From the NCBI GenBank assembly GCA_947500525.1, contig CANMSH010000002.1:248001-312000 (forward strand): DNA of 64,000 nt, given 5' to 3'. Shown in pieces: positions 53,019 through 61,761 of this stretch. The notes below the pieces were generated by a model that was not told the origin of the DNA, did no database searches, and saw only the letters and a list, made by a program, of their open reading frames with translations. Made by a program: the position numbers and the translations under genes. Position 1 is the first letter of the stretch. Each line of letters starts with the position of its first letter. Source of the DNA: an uncultured Flavobacteriaceae bacterium. Its GTDB lineage: Bacteria; Bacteroidota; Bacteroidia; Flavobacteriales; Flavobacteriaceae.

Positions 53019-53546
53019 ATGGAAACATTTATGTACATCATTGGAGCAATTGTAGGATTGATCATTATTTTAGCGTTAATCGCTCCAAAATCTTATGCCG
53101 TTAGCAGAAGTATTGAAATTAATAAGTCTACTAAGGAGTTATTTGAGTATTTAAGGTTTTTAAAAAATCATGACGAATGGTCACCATGGTTTGAAAGAGA
53201 TCCAAATATGAAAAAGACGAACACAGGTACCGATGGTACTGTAGGATTTATATCTGCTTGGGAAAGTGATCATAAACAAGTAGGTCATGGTGAGCAGGAA
53301 ATAACGGGACTTGTAGAAGATAAAGTTATAAATTCAGAACTTCGGTTTCTAAAACCATTTAAATCGACCTCTGATGCTTATTTAAAACTAGATGAAGGTA
53401 GCAATGGAACTATTGTTACCTGGGGGTTTTCTGGTAATAACAAGTTTCCTGCAAGCATTATGATGCTATTTATGAATATGGATAAAGCAGTAGGGGGTGA
53501 CTTCGAAGCCGGTTTGACTAAATTAAAAACTATAATGGAGAAATAA
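53019..53546 (+). CDS. SRPBCC-family (START-like) membrane-anchored protein
   Basis: The 175-residue protein has an N-terminal transmembrane helix (MYIIGAIVGLIIILALIAPKSYAV) and then an SRPBCC/polyketide cyclase-like domain (SIEINKSTKELFEYLRFLKNHDEWSPWFERDP; WGFSGNNKFPASIMMLFMNMDKAVGGDFEAGL). Such domains bind hydrophobic small molecules. The stop overlaps the VOC start by one base (TAATG), suggesting coupling. A role in handling quinone intermediates is speculation. Confidence 0.82.
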   Translation: METFMYIIGAIVGLIIILALIAPKSYAVSRSIEINKSTKELFEYLRFLKNHDEWSPWFERDPNMKKTNTGTDGTVGFISAWESDHKQVGHGEQEITGLVEDKVINSELRFLKPFKSTSDAYLKLDEGSNGTIVTWGFSGNNKFPASIMMLFMNMDKAVGGDFEAGLTKLKTIMEK

Positions 53547-53941
53547 TGGGTATGGAATTACAAACAGTAGGCTGGTTTGAAGTACCAGTATTAGATATGA
53601 CTAGGGCTGTAAAATTTTATAACGCAGTTTTTAAAATTGACATAAAAGTTGAACAATTTGGGCCAACAGCTATGGGATGGTTTCCGTTTCCTCAAAGTCA
53701 AAATGCCTCTGGAGCAAGTGGTTCTTTAATTCATAATCCTGATCATTATAAACCTTCTGATCAAGGAGCATTGGTATATTTTAATTCTCGCTCTGGCAAC
53801 CTAAGTGATGAGCTGGGTCGCATTGAAGATGCTGGAGGTGTTGTTTTAAAATCGAAAACGCAAATATCAGAAGAACATGGGTATATGGCGCTTTTCAAAG
53901 ACTCCGAAGGTAATAGAGTTGCATTACATTCGCCAAAATAA
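53546..53941 (+). CDS. VOC-family (glyoxalase-like) protein
   Basis: This 131-residue protein is a single glyoxalase/bleomycin-resistance-type domain with GWFEVPVLDMTRAVKFYNAVF, a DNLSDELGRIEDAGGVVL-like middle region, and EEHGYMALFKDSEGNRVALHS with the usual metal-ligand Glu. Substrate is unknown. It is translationally coupled to the SRPBCC gene and 3 bases upstream of menC. Confidence 0.88.
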   Translation: MGMELQTVGWFEVPVLDMTRAVKFYNAVFKIDIKVEQFGPTAMGWFPFPQSQNASGASGSLIHNPDHYKPSDQGALVYFNSRSGNLSDELGRIEDAGGVVLKSKTQISEEHGYMALFKDSEGNRVALHSPK

Positions 53942-53944
53942 TCT

Positions 53945-54979
53945 ATGCAAGCATCTTATAAAAAACATGTTTTACAATTTAAACAAGCTAGTGGTACTTC
54001 ACGGGGTGTGTTAAAAACAAAAGATACTTATTTTTTAGTTATTGAAGCTAATGGAAGAAAAGGCATCGGTGAATGTGGTTTATTTAGAGGTTTGAGTAGC
54101 GATGATAAACCAGATTATGAAGATCGATTGCAATGGGTTTGTGAGAACATCTCATTAGGTAAAGACTTTTTGGTGAACAAACTCCAGACGTTCCCGTCGA
54201 TTCAGTTTGGACTGGAACAGGCGTTTTTATCTTTAAATAGTGAGAATCCTTTTGAACTATATCCATCTAAATTTTTGAGAGGTGAACAAGATATTGCTAT
54301 AAATGGACTTATCTGGATGGGGGATAAATCTTTTATGAAGGAACAAATCATTACTAAAATTAATGCTGGCTTTAAAACTATAAAGTTGAAAATTGGTGCT
54401 ATTGATTTTGAGACCGAATTAGAATTATTAAAATTTATACGATCACAGTTTTCATCTCAAGAAATAGAATTAAGAGTCGATGCGAATGGCGCCTTTGAAC
54501 CCAGTAAAGCGCTTGAAAAACTAAAACGACTCTCAGATTTTGAGCTACATTCTATAGAACAACCGATACGACAAGGGCAACTGAATATTATGGCAAAATT
54601 GTGTTCAGAAACTCCTTTACCAATTGCTTTAGATGAAGAATTGATAGGTATTGTTAAAGAGGATGATAGAAAAATAGTCATAGAGACGATTATGCCCCAA
54701 TATATCATTTTAAAACCAAGCCTAGTTGGTGGTTTTCAAGGAACGAAATCGTGGATTGAATTAGCAAATGCTCGCGATATAGGATGGTGGATTACATCTG
54801 CTTTGGAAAGTAATATTGGTTTGAATGCGATAGCTCAGTTTACTCATGACCTACAAACAAAAATGCCGCAAGGTCTAGGTACAGGAAATCTGTTTACTAA
54901 CAATATCGAATCACCATTATTTGTTGAGAATGGATTCTTGAAATACAATTCTCAATTAAATTGGAATTTCAAACTATAA
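53945..54979 (+). CDS. menC: o-Succinylbenzoate synthase, MenC
   Basis: MenC dehydrates SHCHC to o-succinylbenzoate in menaquinone synthesis. The 344-residue enolase-superfamily protein has the catalytic Lys in FKTIKLKIG, the Mg ligands in VDANGAF, EQPIRQGQ and ALDEELIG, and the second Lys in YIILKPSLVGG. The specific menC call is supported by its place in the run with menA and menE; dipeptide epimerases of the same fold are the alternative. Confidence 0.9.
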   Translation: MQASYKKHVLQFKQASGTSRGVLKTKDTYFLVIEANGRKGIGECGLFRGLSSDDKPDYEDRLQWVCENISLGKDFLVNKLQTFPSIQFGLEQAFLSLNSENPFELYPSKFLRGEQDIAINGLIWMGDKSFMKEQIITKINAGFKTIKLKIGAIDFETELELLKFIRSQFSSQEIELRVDANGAFEPSKALEKLKRLSDFELHSIEQPIRQGQLNIMAKLCSETPLPIALDEELIGIVKEDDRKIVIETIMPQYIILKPSLVGGFQGTKSWIELANARDIGWWITSALESNIGLNAIAQFTHDLQTKMPQGLGTGNLFTNNIESPLFVENGFLKYNSQLNWNFKL

Positions 54980-55014
54980 AAATGTATTTTTAATGCCTTA
55001 AAGAAAAAGAAATA

Positions 55015-55977
55015 ATGAATTTTATTCAACAAGCTTTTAAAGGAAATAAAGAATGGTATTATTATATCATCACGTTAATTATTGTCTTCTTTTTTTGGCA
55101 ACTATTAGGCGTAATTCCACTGGGAATAGTAGGGTATATGAAAACAGGGAATATTGCTGATTTTCAAGAAGCTGCCTTAAATAACTTTACAACAATCGGA
55201 ATTAACTCAAATCTATTTTTGGTATTAATGCTTTTCACGCTCATAATGGGTTTAGTTGGGCTCTATATTGGTGTTCGTTTTATTCATAATCGAGCACTAA
55301 AAACAGTAGTTACTAGTCGTTCAAAAATTGATTGGAAAAAAGTACGGTATGCTTTTCTCCTTTGGTTCGGAATTAGCACCGCTTTTTTAATACTTGGTTA
55401 CTATGCTGCGCCCGAAGATTTAGTTTGGAATTTTAGACCAATTCCTTTTTTGATTCTTGTGTTGATATCATTTTTATTAATTCCCTTACAAACTTCGTTC
55501 GAAGAATTACTATTTAGAGGATATCTAATGCAAGGTTTGGGCGCATTGGTAAAGAATAGATGGTTTCCACTTATTGTGACCTCAGTAGTCTTTGGACTAT
55601 TGCATGGTGCGAACCCTGAGGTTGCTAAGTTAGGATATGGTATTATGACCTTTTATATCGGTACAGGTTTATTGTATGGGATAACAACATTAATGGATGA
55701 AGGAATGGAAATAGCCTTAGGTTTACATGCATCTAATAATATAGTGGCGGCTATTTTTGTGACAACAGATTGGACCGTTTTTCAAACGGATGCTTTATAT
55801 ATTGATACTTCAGAGCCTTCATTAGGATGGGAAACATTTGTACCTGTATTTGTTGTCTACCCAATATTGTTGTTAATTTTCTCTAAGAAGTATGGCTGGA
55901 AAAATTGGAGAGAAAAATTAACAGGACGTATTTCGGTTCCATTGTTAGAATCGAATTCAGGCGAAATCTTAGATTGA
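55015..55977 (+). CDS. CPBP-family intramembrane protease
   Basis: This 320-residue polytopic membrane protein carries the CAAX/CPBP motifs: FEELLFRGYLMQGLG (Glu-Glu and Arg), GLLHGANPE (His) and LHASNNIVAAIF (His, Asn). It is placed between menC and menE; the menE start is one base past its stop. Such proteins in Bacteroidota are uncharacterised and may cleave membrane proteins or modify prenyl tails. Confidence 0.9.
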   Translation: MNFIQQAFKGNKEWYYYIITLIIVFFFWQLLGVIPLGIVGYMKTGNIADFQEAALNNFTTIGINSNLFLVLMLFTLIMGLVGLYIGVRFIHNRALKTVVTSRSKIDWKKVRYAFLLWFGISTAFLILGYYAAPEDLVWNFRPIPFLILVLISFLLIPLQTSFEELLFRGYLMQGLGALVKNRWFPLIVTSVVFGLLHGANPEVAKLGYGIMTFYIGTGLLYGITTLMDEGMEIALGLHASNNIVAAIFVTTDWTVFQTDALYIDTSEPSLGWETFVPVFVVYPILLLIFSKKYGWKNWREKLTGRISVPLLESNSGEILD

Positions 55978-55978
55978 A

Positions 55979-57046
55979 ATGAGTCATCAAAGCATGCATA
56001 AAGATTTTATGCTCAATGAACGACAATTTAGTTCGATAGAAAACTTGTTGAGTTATGCTTTAACATTAGATCACAATCTACATGCTTTCTTAGTAAATTG
56101 GTTTGATGCTTCTTCTTTTCTTACCGTTCATACCTCAGGATCAACCGGAAAACCCAAGCAAATACAATTAAAGAAATCACATATGATAAATAGTGCCTTC
56201 GCATCTGGCACTTATTTTAATCTTCCCCCTAAAACGACAGCTTTGTTATGTTTGCCTATAGCTTATATTGCAGGGAAAATGATGCTAGTTCGTGCCTTGG
56301 TTTTAGGGTGGCATATAGATATTATTGAAGCGACTTCTCATCCGTTAAGAGATGTAAAGAAAGAATATAAGTTTGGGGCGATGGTACCCTTACAATTGCA
56401 AAATTCTCTTAAGAACATTCATTATATTGAAAAACTCATTGTTGGAGGCGGAGTTGTATCAAAAGAATTACAAGAAGGTTTATCAGATTTAGAAACGTCC
56501 GTTTATGCTACCTATGGAATGACGGAAACGATTACTCATATTGCGGTAAAAAAATTAAATCAGTTTTCAAATCCTAGAAATAGTGGTCAATACTATAGAG
56601 TGCTTCCGAATATCACTATTTCTAAAGATAATCGAGGCTGTTTGGTTATCGATGCGCCTAAAATATCGGATGATATTGTAGTTACGAACGATTTAATAGA
56701 ATTAATTTCAGTGACGGAATTTAAATGGTTAGGTAGATACGATAATATTATTAATTCAGGTGGAATTAAGTTAGTGCCTGAGGAAATTGAGCGAAAATTA
56801 TCTAAAATTATAGAGAGTCGTTTTTTTGTAACGGGTGTGACGGATGTTGTTTTAGGTGAAAAATTAATTCTAATTGTTGAATCCGATGCTATTTCGGCAG
56901 ATGACATTTCAAACAACATACAAAACCTACCTTCTTTGGGTAAATTTGAACGCCCCAAAGAAGTGCATTTTTTGGAACAATTTATAGAGACTGAGACGAA
57001 AAAAATCAATAGAAAAAAAACAATTGAAAAACTATTTAATTTATAG
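55979..57046 (+). CDS. menE: o-Succinylbenzoate-CoA ligase, short form
   Basis: MenE activates o-succinylbenzoate as CoA thioester. At 355 residues it is shorter than the usual ~450; the N-terminal subdomain is trimmed while the P-loop HTSGSTGKPKQ and the YATYGMTETITHIA and WLGRYDNIINSGGIKLVPEEIE motifs remain, with the C-terminal catalytic Lys region KKINRKKT. It is the last + strand gene of the menaquinone run and its stop overlaps the convergent PagL-like gene by 6 bases. Confidence 0.88.
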   Translation: MSHQSMHKDFMLNERQFSSIENLLSYALTLDHNLHAFLVNWFDASSFLTVHTSGSTGKPKQIQLKKSHMINSAFASGTYFNLPPKTTALLCLPIAYIAGKMMLVRALVLGWHIDIIEATSHPLRDVKKEYKFGAMVPLQLQNSLKNIHYIEKLIVGGGVVSKELQEGLSDLETSVYATYGMTETITHIAVKKLNQFSNPRNSGQYYRVLPNITISKDNRGCLVIDAPKISDDIVVTNDLIELISVTEFKWLGRYDNIINSGGIKLVPEEIERKLSKIIESRFFVTGVTDVVLGEKLILIVESDAISADDISNNIQNLPSLGKFERPKEVHFLEQFIETETKKINRKKTIEKLFNL

Positions 57047-57049
57047 TTT
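57029..57049 (-). terminator. AT-rich hairpin over convergent stops (weak terminator)
   Basis: A 7-bp stem (57029-57035 with 57043-57049) with a 7-base loop overlaps the menE and PagL-like stop codons. On the minus strand TTTTTC follows, consistent with a weak terminator for the PagL-like gene. Confidence 0.35.
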
Positions 57050-57673
57050 CCAAGATATACCAGTTTCTAAGTTCAATACATTATAACCGCTGTTAGGTAA
57101 TTGAATGCGAGCGTTAGAAATATGGCTAAATGCCGGACGTACAGATAAACATATTCTATTTGAAAGCCTGTAGTCAATTCCAAAACCTATTGTTTCTATA
57201 AATGTGAAACCTTTCGCTAACCGTTCGGTACGAGTATCTATGAGTGCAGGTCCTATGGCCAAGAATGCCGAAACGTCAAATTTACTAAAAATGGTACGAC
57301 GTATGTTTAATTCAACTTCTAATCCGTAGAGATGCATCTGTTTTAATTTATTAAACGAAATACGATCTTGCTCAAAATTGATTTCAGATTCTCTTACAAA
57401 AAATGGATTGAGTAGTTGATGTTTTAGGAAATGTATTTGCGGTTGTATACCTAAACTTAAGCGATTCTTTTTATCACTTAACACATATTGAAATGATACT
57501 TTAAGGTACTGTGTTTTGTACAAATAATCAGTATCGTTAAAGAGAAAGGTGTTTTCGTTACCGATACCATAATAGACTTCAATAGCATCTGGCTGTAGTT
57601 TACTGTTTTTATCTTGTGCAAGGCAAGTAGTAAAAAAGCACCACGTAAGTGTTATGAATAAATTACGCAACAA
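57041..57673 (-). CDS. PagL-like lipid A 3-O-deacylase / acyloxyacyl hydrolase-family protein
   Basis: This 210-residue protein has a signal peptide (LRNLFITLTWCFFTTCLAQ) and an outer-membrane beta-barrel pattern. The C-terminal HISN segment (SHISNARIQLPNSGYNVLNLETG) matches the PagL H-x-S core motif with the typical NxGYN. The Glu that completes the triad in PagL is not at the same spacing; the nearest Glu is 19 residues past the His. Family membership is likely, activity is less certain. Confidence 0.72.
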   Translation of the reverse strand: MLRNLFITLTWCFFTTCLAQDKNSKLQPDAIEVYYGIGNENTFLFNDTDYLYKTQYLKVSFQYVLSDKKNRLSLGIQPQIHFLKHQLLNPFFVRESEINFEQDRISFNKLKQMHLYGLEVELNIRRTIFSKFDVSAFLAIGPALIDTRTERLAKGFTFIETIGFGIDYRLSNRICLSVRPAFSHISNARIQLPNSGYNVLNLETGISWKL

Positions 57674-57679
57674 AACTAG

Positions 57680-58573
57680 TTAAGAAAACTGTGTTGACAC
57701 CTTTTCAGCTTTTTTACTTTCACTATAATCGTAAAATCCTTCTCCAGATTTCACACCTAATTTACCGGCAGTAACCATATTTACAAGTAGGGGACATGGA
57801 GCATATTTTGGATTCCCAAAACCATCATGTAATACATTTAAAATGGATAGACATATATCTAATCCGATAAAATCAGCCAGTTGTAATGGCCCCATCGGAT
57901 GAGCCATTCCTAACTTCATTACGGTATCAATTTCGTAAACACCGGCAACTCCTTCATATAAAGAATAAATGGCTTCATTTAACATGGGCATCAAGATACG
58001 ATTGGCTATAAATCCTGGATAATCATTCACTTCTACAGGAACCTTCTTTAGGCGTTTCGAAAGTTCCATAATTGTATTGGTAACCTCATTTGACGTAGAA
58101 TATCCTCGTATGATTTCTACCAATTTCATAATGGGAACTGGATTCATAAAATGCATCCCAATAACTTTATCAGGACGATTCGTAACAGAAGCAATTTTAG
58201 TAATAGATATCGATGATGTATTACTCGCTAGAATGGTATCTTCAGTACAAATTTGATCTAATTCTTTAAAAATGTTCAATTTTAAATCAATATTTTCAGT
58301 AGCTGCTTCTACTACTAAATTGGTATTTTGAACCCCTTCTTTAAGAGTTGTATATGTTGTAATATTATTGAGCGTGGCTTGTTTGTCGGCTTCACTAATT
58401 TTATCTTTAGAAACCATTCGATCCAAGTTTTTTGTAATAGTGTTTACACCTTTATCAAGAGATTCTTGAGAAATATCTATTAACTGTACATTAAAACCAA
58501 ACTGAGCAAAAGTGTGTGCAATACCATTCCCCATGGTACCCGCCCCGATAACTGCTATATTTTTCATATTCAT
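57680..58573 (-). CDS. 3-hydroxyacyl-CoA (3-hydroxybutyryl-CoA) dehydrogenase
   Basis: The 297-residue enzyme oxidises 3-hydroxyacyl-CoA with NAD(P). The Rossmann motif is VIGAGTMGNGIAH, then SNTSSISITKIAS with the catalytic region, GMHFMNPVPIMKLVEI (catalytic His), and the C-terminal PGFIANRILMPMLNEA and GPLQLADFIGLD. It could serve fatty-acid or acetoacetyl-CoA metabolism. It is 71 bases downstream of the Gfo-type gene on the same strand. Confidence 0.93.
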   Translation of the reverse strand: MNMKNIAVIGAGTMGNGIAHTFAQFGFNVQLIDISQESLDKGVNTITKNLDRMVSKDKISEADKQATLNNITTYTTLKEGVQNTNLVVEAATENIDLKLNIFKELDQICTEDTILASNTSSISITKIASVTNRPDKVIGMHFMNPVPIMKLVEIIRGYSTSNEVTNTIMELSKRLKKVPVEVNDYPGFIANRILMPMLNEAIYSLYEGVAGVYEIDTVMKLGMAHPMGPLQLADFIGLDICLSILNVLHDGFGNPKYAPCPLLVNMVTAGKLGVKSGEGFYDYSESKKAEKVSTQFS

Positions 58574-58644
58574 CTATAATTTTTGTCTATCAGCAACAGA
58601 CAATTAGTATGTTTTTGCGCGAAAGCGAATGTTATATTATTATG

Positions 58645-59604
58645 TTAAAAACAATCTATTATTTGTTGTGCTACTCGTAATGCATTTGCCCCTTGGCTCA
58701 ATGTAACAATTGGAGTTGTGTCATTTATAATGGCATCCGCAAAGGTCTCTAATTCATCTAAAATGGCATTATTGGACTCTATTGTTGGGTTTTCGAAGTA
58801 AATTTGCTTCTTAACGCCTTCAGCATTTTGCAATATCATCGCAAATTCATCAGGTTTTTCAGGAACATCTTTCATCTTTACCACTTCAGATTTCTTTTCT
58901 AAAAAATCAACCGAAACGTAGGCATCCTTTTGAAAGAAGCGTGTTTTACGCATATTTTTTAAAGAAATTCTACTTGCAGTAAGATTTGCCACACATCCGT
59001 TTTGAAACTCAATACGCGCATTGGCAATATCTGGAGTATCACTAATCACCGCAACACCACTAGCATTGATATTTTTTACTTTAGAATTTACTACACTCAA
59101 AATAATATCAATATCATGGATCATTAAATCGAGTACTACAGGCACATCTGTACCTCTTGGGTTGAATTCAGCTAAGCGATGTGTTTCTATAAACATAGGC
59201 TCATTGATCATATCTTTTACTGCCGTAAACGCCGGATTAAAGCGTTCAACATGGCCTACTTGACCTCGCACATGATACATACTTGCTAATGTTTTGATCG
59301 CTTCAGCCTCTGATACTGTATTGGTAATTGGTTTTTCAACGAAAATATGTCTTCCTTTAACAATTGCTTCTTTAGCGCATTCAAAATGTGACAGTGTAGG
59401 TGTTACGATATCAACTACTTCAACTGCGTCTATGAGTGAAGTAATAGAATCAAAAGCCGTATAACCAAATTCATTGGCTACTTTTTCTGCATTTTCTTTT
59501 ATAGGATCAAAAAAGCCAACCAGTTCATATTTATTCGATTGTTGTAATAATTTTAAATGAATTTTCCCTAGATGACCAGCACCTAAAACGCCAACTTTTA
59601 ACAT
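58645..59604 (-). CDS. Gfo/Idh/MocA-family oxidoreductase (cytoplasmic)
   Basis: The 319-residue protein begins with a Rossmann motif (LKVGVLGAGHLGKIHLK), has the conserved IFVEKPI (Lys-Pro) and PVVLDLMIHDIDIIL region with catalytic Asp/His, and no export signal. It is probably an NAD(P)-dependent sugar or polyol dehydrogenase; substrate unknown. Confidence 0.88.
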   Translation of the reverse strand: MLKVGVLGAGHLGKIHLKLLQQSNKYELVGFFDPIKENAEKVANEFGYTAFDSITSLIDAVEVVDIVTPTLSHFECAKEAIVKGRHIFVEKPITNTVSEAEAIKTLASMYHVRGQVGHVERFNPAFTAVKDMINEPMFIETHRLAEFNPRGTDVPVVLDLMIHDIDIILSVVNSKVKNINASGVAVISDTPDIANARIEFQNGCVANLTASRISLKNMRKTRFFQKDAYVSVDFLEKKSEVVKMKDVPEKPDEFAMILQNAEGVKKQIYFENPTIESNNAILDELETFADAIINDTTPIVTLSQGANALRVAQQIIDCF

Positions 59605-59690
59605 GCAAAATAATTTTGAACAAAAGTAGTAAATAAGGTTTTTTTAATTTGCTTTTTTGGGAAAATATTTCCGTAATTTGATTTCGCTAT

Positions 59691-60335
59691 ATGAAAGACT
59701 TACCAAAACATAAAGGACTTAGAAATCAGTTAGTTAAAATTGTAAGAGATAAAGGGATTGTTGACGAAAAAGTATTGTCTGCAATTGCTGAGATACCCAG
59801 ACATTTATTTATGGATTCTGGCTTTATTGATTTTGCATATCAAGATAAAGCGTTTCCTATTGCAGCTAGTCAGACTATATCCCAACCGTATACGGTGGCT
59901 TTTCAAACAGAATTATTGCAGGTCCAAAAAGGAGATAAGATCTTAGAGATTGGTACGGGATCAGGGTACCAAACAGCTGTTCTTATAAAATTGGGAGCTG
60001 AAGTATATAGTATCGAGCGTCAAAAAGAGCTGTATGAAATTGCTCGGAAATTTTTACCAAGACTTGGTTATGTGGCCAAAAAATTAAATTTTGGTGATGG
60101 TTATAAAGGTTGGCCCGAATTTGCACCTTTCGATAAAATTATTGTAACAGCTGGTGCGCCGTTTGTTCCTGCACCACTTTTAGCACAATTAAAAATAGGA
60201 GGACGTTTAGTAATTCCTGTAGGTGATGATGTACAGGTAATGACGCTTTTTGTAAGAAAAGGCGAGAAAGAATTTAAAAAACATGAGTTTGGTGACTTTC
60301 GTTTTGTGCCAATGTTAAAAGAAAGTCAGAAGTAG
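59691..60335 (+). CDS. pcm: Protein-L-isoaspartate O-methyltransferase
   Basis: Pcm methylates isoaspartyl residues to start repair of damaged proteins. The 214-residue protein is full length with the isoaspartate-binding PIAASQTISQPYTVAFQTELL, the SAM loop EIGTGSGYQTAVL, IERQKELYEIA, and FDKIIVTAGAPFVPAPLLAQL with GGRLVIPVG. It is divergent from the Gfo gene and convergent with nadC. Confidence 0.95.
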   Translation: MKDLPKHKGLRNQLVKIVRDKGIVDEKVLSAIAEIPRHLFMDSGFIDFAYQDKAFPIAASQTISQPYTVAFQTELLQVQKGDKILEIGTGSGYQTAVLIKLGAEVYSIERQKELYEIARKFLPRLGYVAKKLNFGDGYKGWPEFAPFDKIIVTAGAPFVPAPLLAQLKIGGRLVIPVGDDVQVMTLFVRKGEKEFKKHEFGDFRFVPMLKESQK

Positions 60336-60364
60336 GGATTATTCTGTTTTATTGAAAAAAATAT

Positions 60365-61222
60365 CTAAACTGCTTTCAAACTTAAATCCATATTATAAAC
60401 AGAATGGGTTAATGCCCCCGAAGAAATGAAATCAACTCCACAATCGGCATAGGCTCTCAACGTATTTTCATTAATACCACCAGAAGATTCTGTAAGACAT
60501 TTATCACCAATTAGGGCGACAGCTTTACGCGTATCTTCGTAGTTAAAATTATCGATTAAAATGCGATATACACCGTCAGACTGTAAAATTTCTTCAATTT
60601 CTGCTAGCGTACGTGCTTCAACAATTATTTTTAAATCTCGACCTGTGTTCTTTAAATATGCATTTGTTTTTGCAATGGCTTTGGTTATTCCGCCTGCAAA
60701 ATCAATATGATTATCTTTTAGCATGATCATATCATAGAGGGCAAAGCGATGATTCTCTCCTCCTCCAATTTTTACAGCCCATTTTTCTAGAGCACGGATG
60801 CCGGGAGTAGTTTTACGTGTATCGAGAATTTTCGTTTTAGTACCTTCTAATAAATCCATAAAAGAACGTGTTTTAGTTGCAATTGCACTCATTCGTTGCA
60901 TGGCATTTAAAACCAAGCGTTCTGATTTGAGAATAGATTGCGAAGAGCCTTCAACATAAAAAGCAATATCACCATATTTCACTCTACTTCCATCTTCTAT
61001 AAGTGTTTCTATAATAAGATTTTCATCAACGTAATGAAACACTTTTTTTGCAAACTCGATACCCGCAATAATTCCTTCATCTTTAACCAATAACTTGGCT
61101 TTTCCTTGGGTTTCTTGTGGGATACAGGCTAATGAACTATGATCTCCATCTCCGACATCCTCTCGAATGGCATTGCTTATGATGAGGGCTAATTCTTTTT
61201 GAAATTGTGCTTCGCTGATCAT
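60365..61222 (-). CDS. nadC: Nicotinate-nucleotide pyrophosphorylase (carboxylating)
   Basis: NadC makes nicotinate mononucleotide from quinolinate in NAD synthesis. The start at 61222 (ISEAQFQKELALIISNAIREDVGDGD) is preferred over 61243, which overlaps the rlmH leader. Motifs include KLLVKDEGIIAG, RLVLNAMQRMSAIATKT, LDTRKTTPGIRALEKWAVKIGGGENHR, and LTESSGGINENTLRAYADCGVDFISSGALTHS. nadA and nadB are not in the window. Confidence 0.96.
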   Translation of the reverse strand: MISEAQFQKELALIISNAIREDVGDGDHSSLACIPQETQGKAKLLVKDEGIIAGIEFAKKVFHYVDENLIIETLIEDGSRVKYGDIAFYVEGSSQSILKSERLVLNAMQRMSAIATKTRSFMDLLEGTKTKILDTRKTTPGIRALEKWAVKIGGGENHRFALYDMIMLKDNHIDFAGGITKAIAKTNAYLKNTGRDLKIIVEARTLAEIEEILQSDGVYRILIDNFNYEDTRKAVALIGDKCLTESSGGINENTLRAYADCGVDFISSGALTHSVYNMDLSLKAV

Positions 61223-61265
61223 GCTGTTAAATTTGAATAGCAAAAATAAGTTTTATATTTACGAC

Positions 61266-61739
61266 ATGAAAATTAAATTAATTGCTATTGGGAAAACAGA
61301 CGATAAAGAACTTGTTCGTTTGATCGAAAGTTATGAGAAGCGATTAAAACATTACATCAAGTTTGAATTAAAGATTATTCCGGATATAAAAAATGTCAAG
61401 AACTTATCACAAGAACAACAAAAAGAAAAAGAAGGTGAATTTATATTAAAAGAATTATCGCCAACCGATCAACTTATTGTACTTGATGAAAGAGGTCATG
61501 AGTTTCGATCGATTGAATTTTCAAGATTCTTACAGAAGAAAATGAATTCTGGCATCAAACAACTCGTTTTCGTTATTGGTGGACCTTATGGTTTTTCCAA
61601 ATCGATTTATCAGAAAGCACAGGGAAAAGTATCTTTATCTAAGATGACATTTTCACATCAAATGATACGACTCTTTATTGTAGAACAATTGTACCGAGGA
61701 TTTAGTATTTTAAAAAATGAGCCCTATCATCATGAATAA
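61266..61739 (+). CDS. rlmH: 23S rRNA (pseudouridine1915-N3)-methyltransferase
   Basis: RlmH methylates pseudouridine 1915 of 23S rRNA. The ATG at 61266 gives 157 residues, the normal family length; the upstream in-frame ATG at 61221 adds 15 unrelated residues. The SPOUT fold is seen in LIVLDERGHEFRSIEFSRFL, VFVIGGPYGFS and KMTFSHQMIRLFIVEQLYRGFSILKNEPYHHE with the conserved C-terminus. It shares a 43-base divergent region with nadC. Confidence 0.97.
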   Translation: MKIKLIAIGKTDDKELVRLIESYEKRLKHYIKFELKIIPDIKNVKNLSQEQQKEKEGEFILKELSPTDQLIVLDERGHEFRSIEFSRFLQKKMNSGIKQLVFVIGGPYGFSKSIYQKAQGKVSLSKMTFSHQMIRLFIVEQLYRGFSILKNEPYHHE

Positions 61740-61761
61740 CGTTTATAAAAGTAGATTCGAT

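Noticed and set aside
56593-57009. 138-codon frame opposite menE
   Set aside because: Antisense shadow of menE; no start context and no family pattern.
58583-58603. Hairpin TTGTCT/AGACAA between the Gfo and dehydrogenase genes as a terminator
   Set aside because: Only 6 bp with a 9-base loop and no T-tract on the relevant strand.
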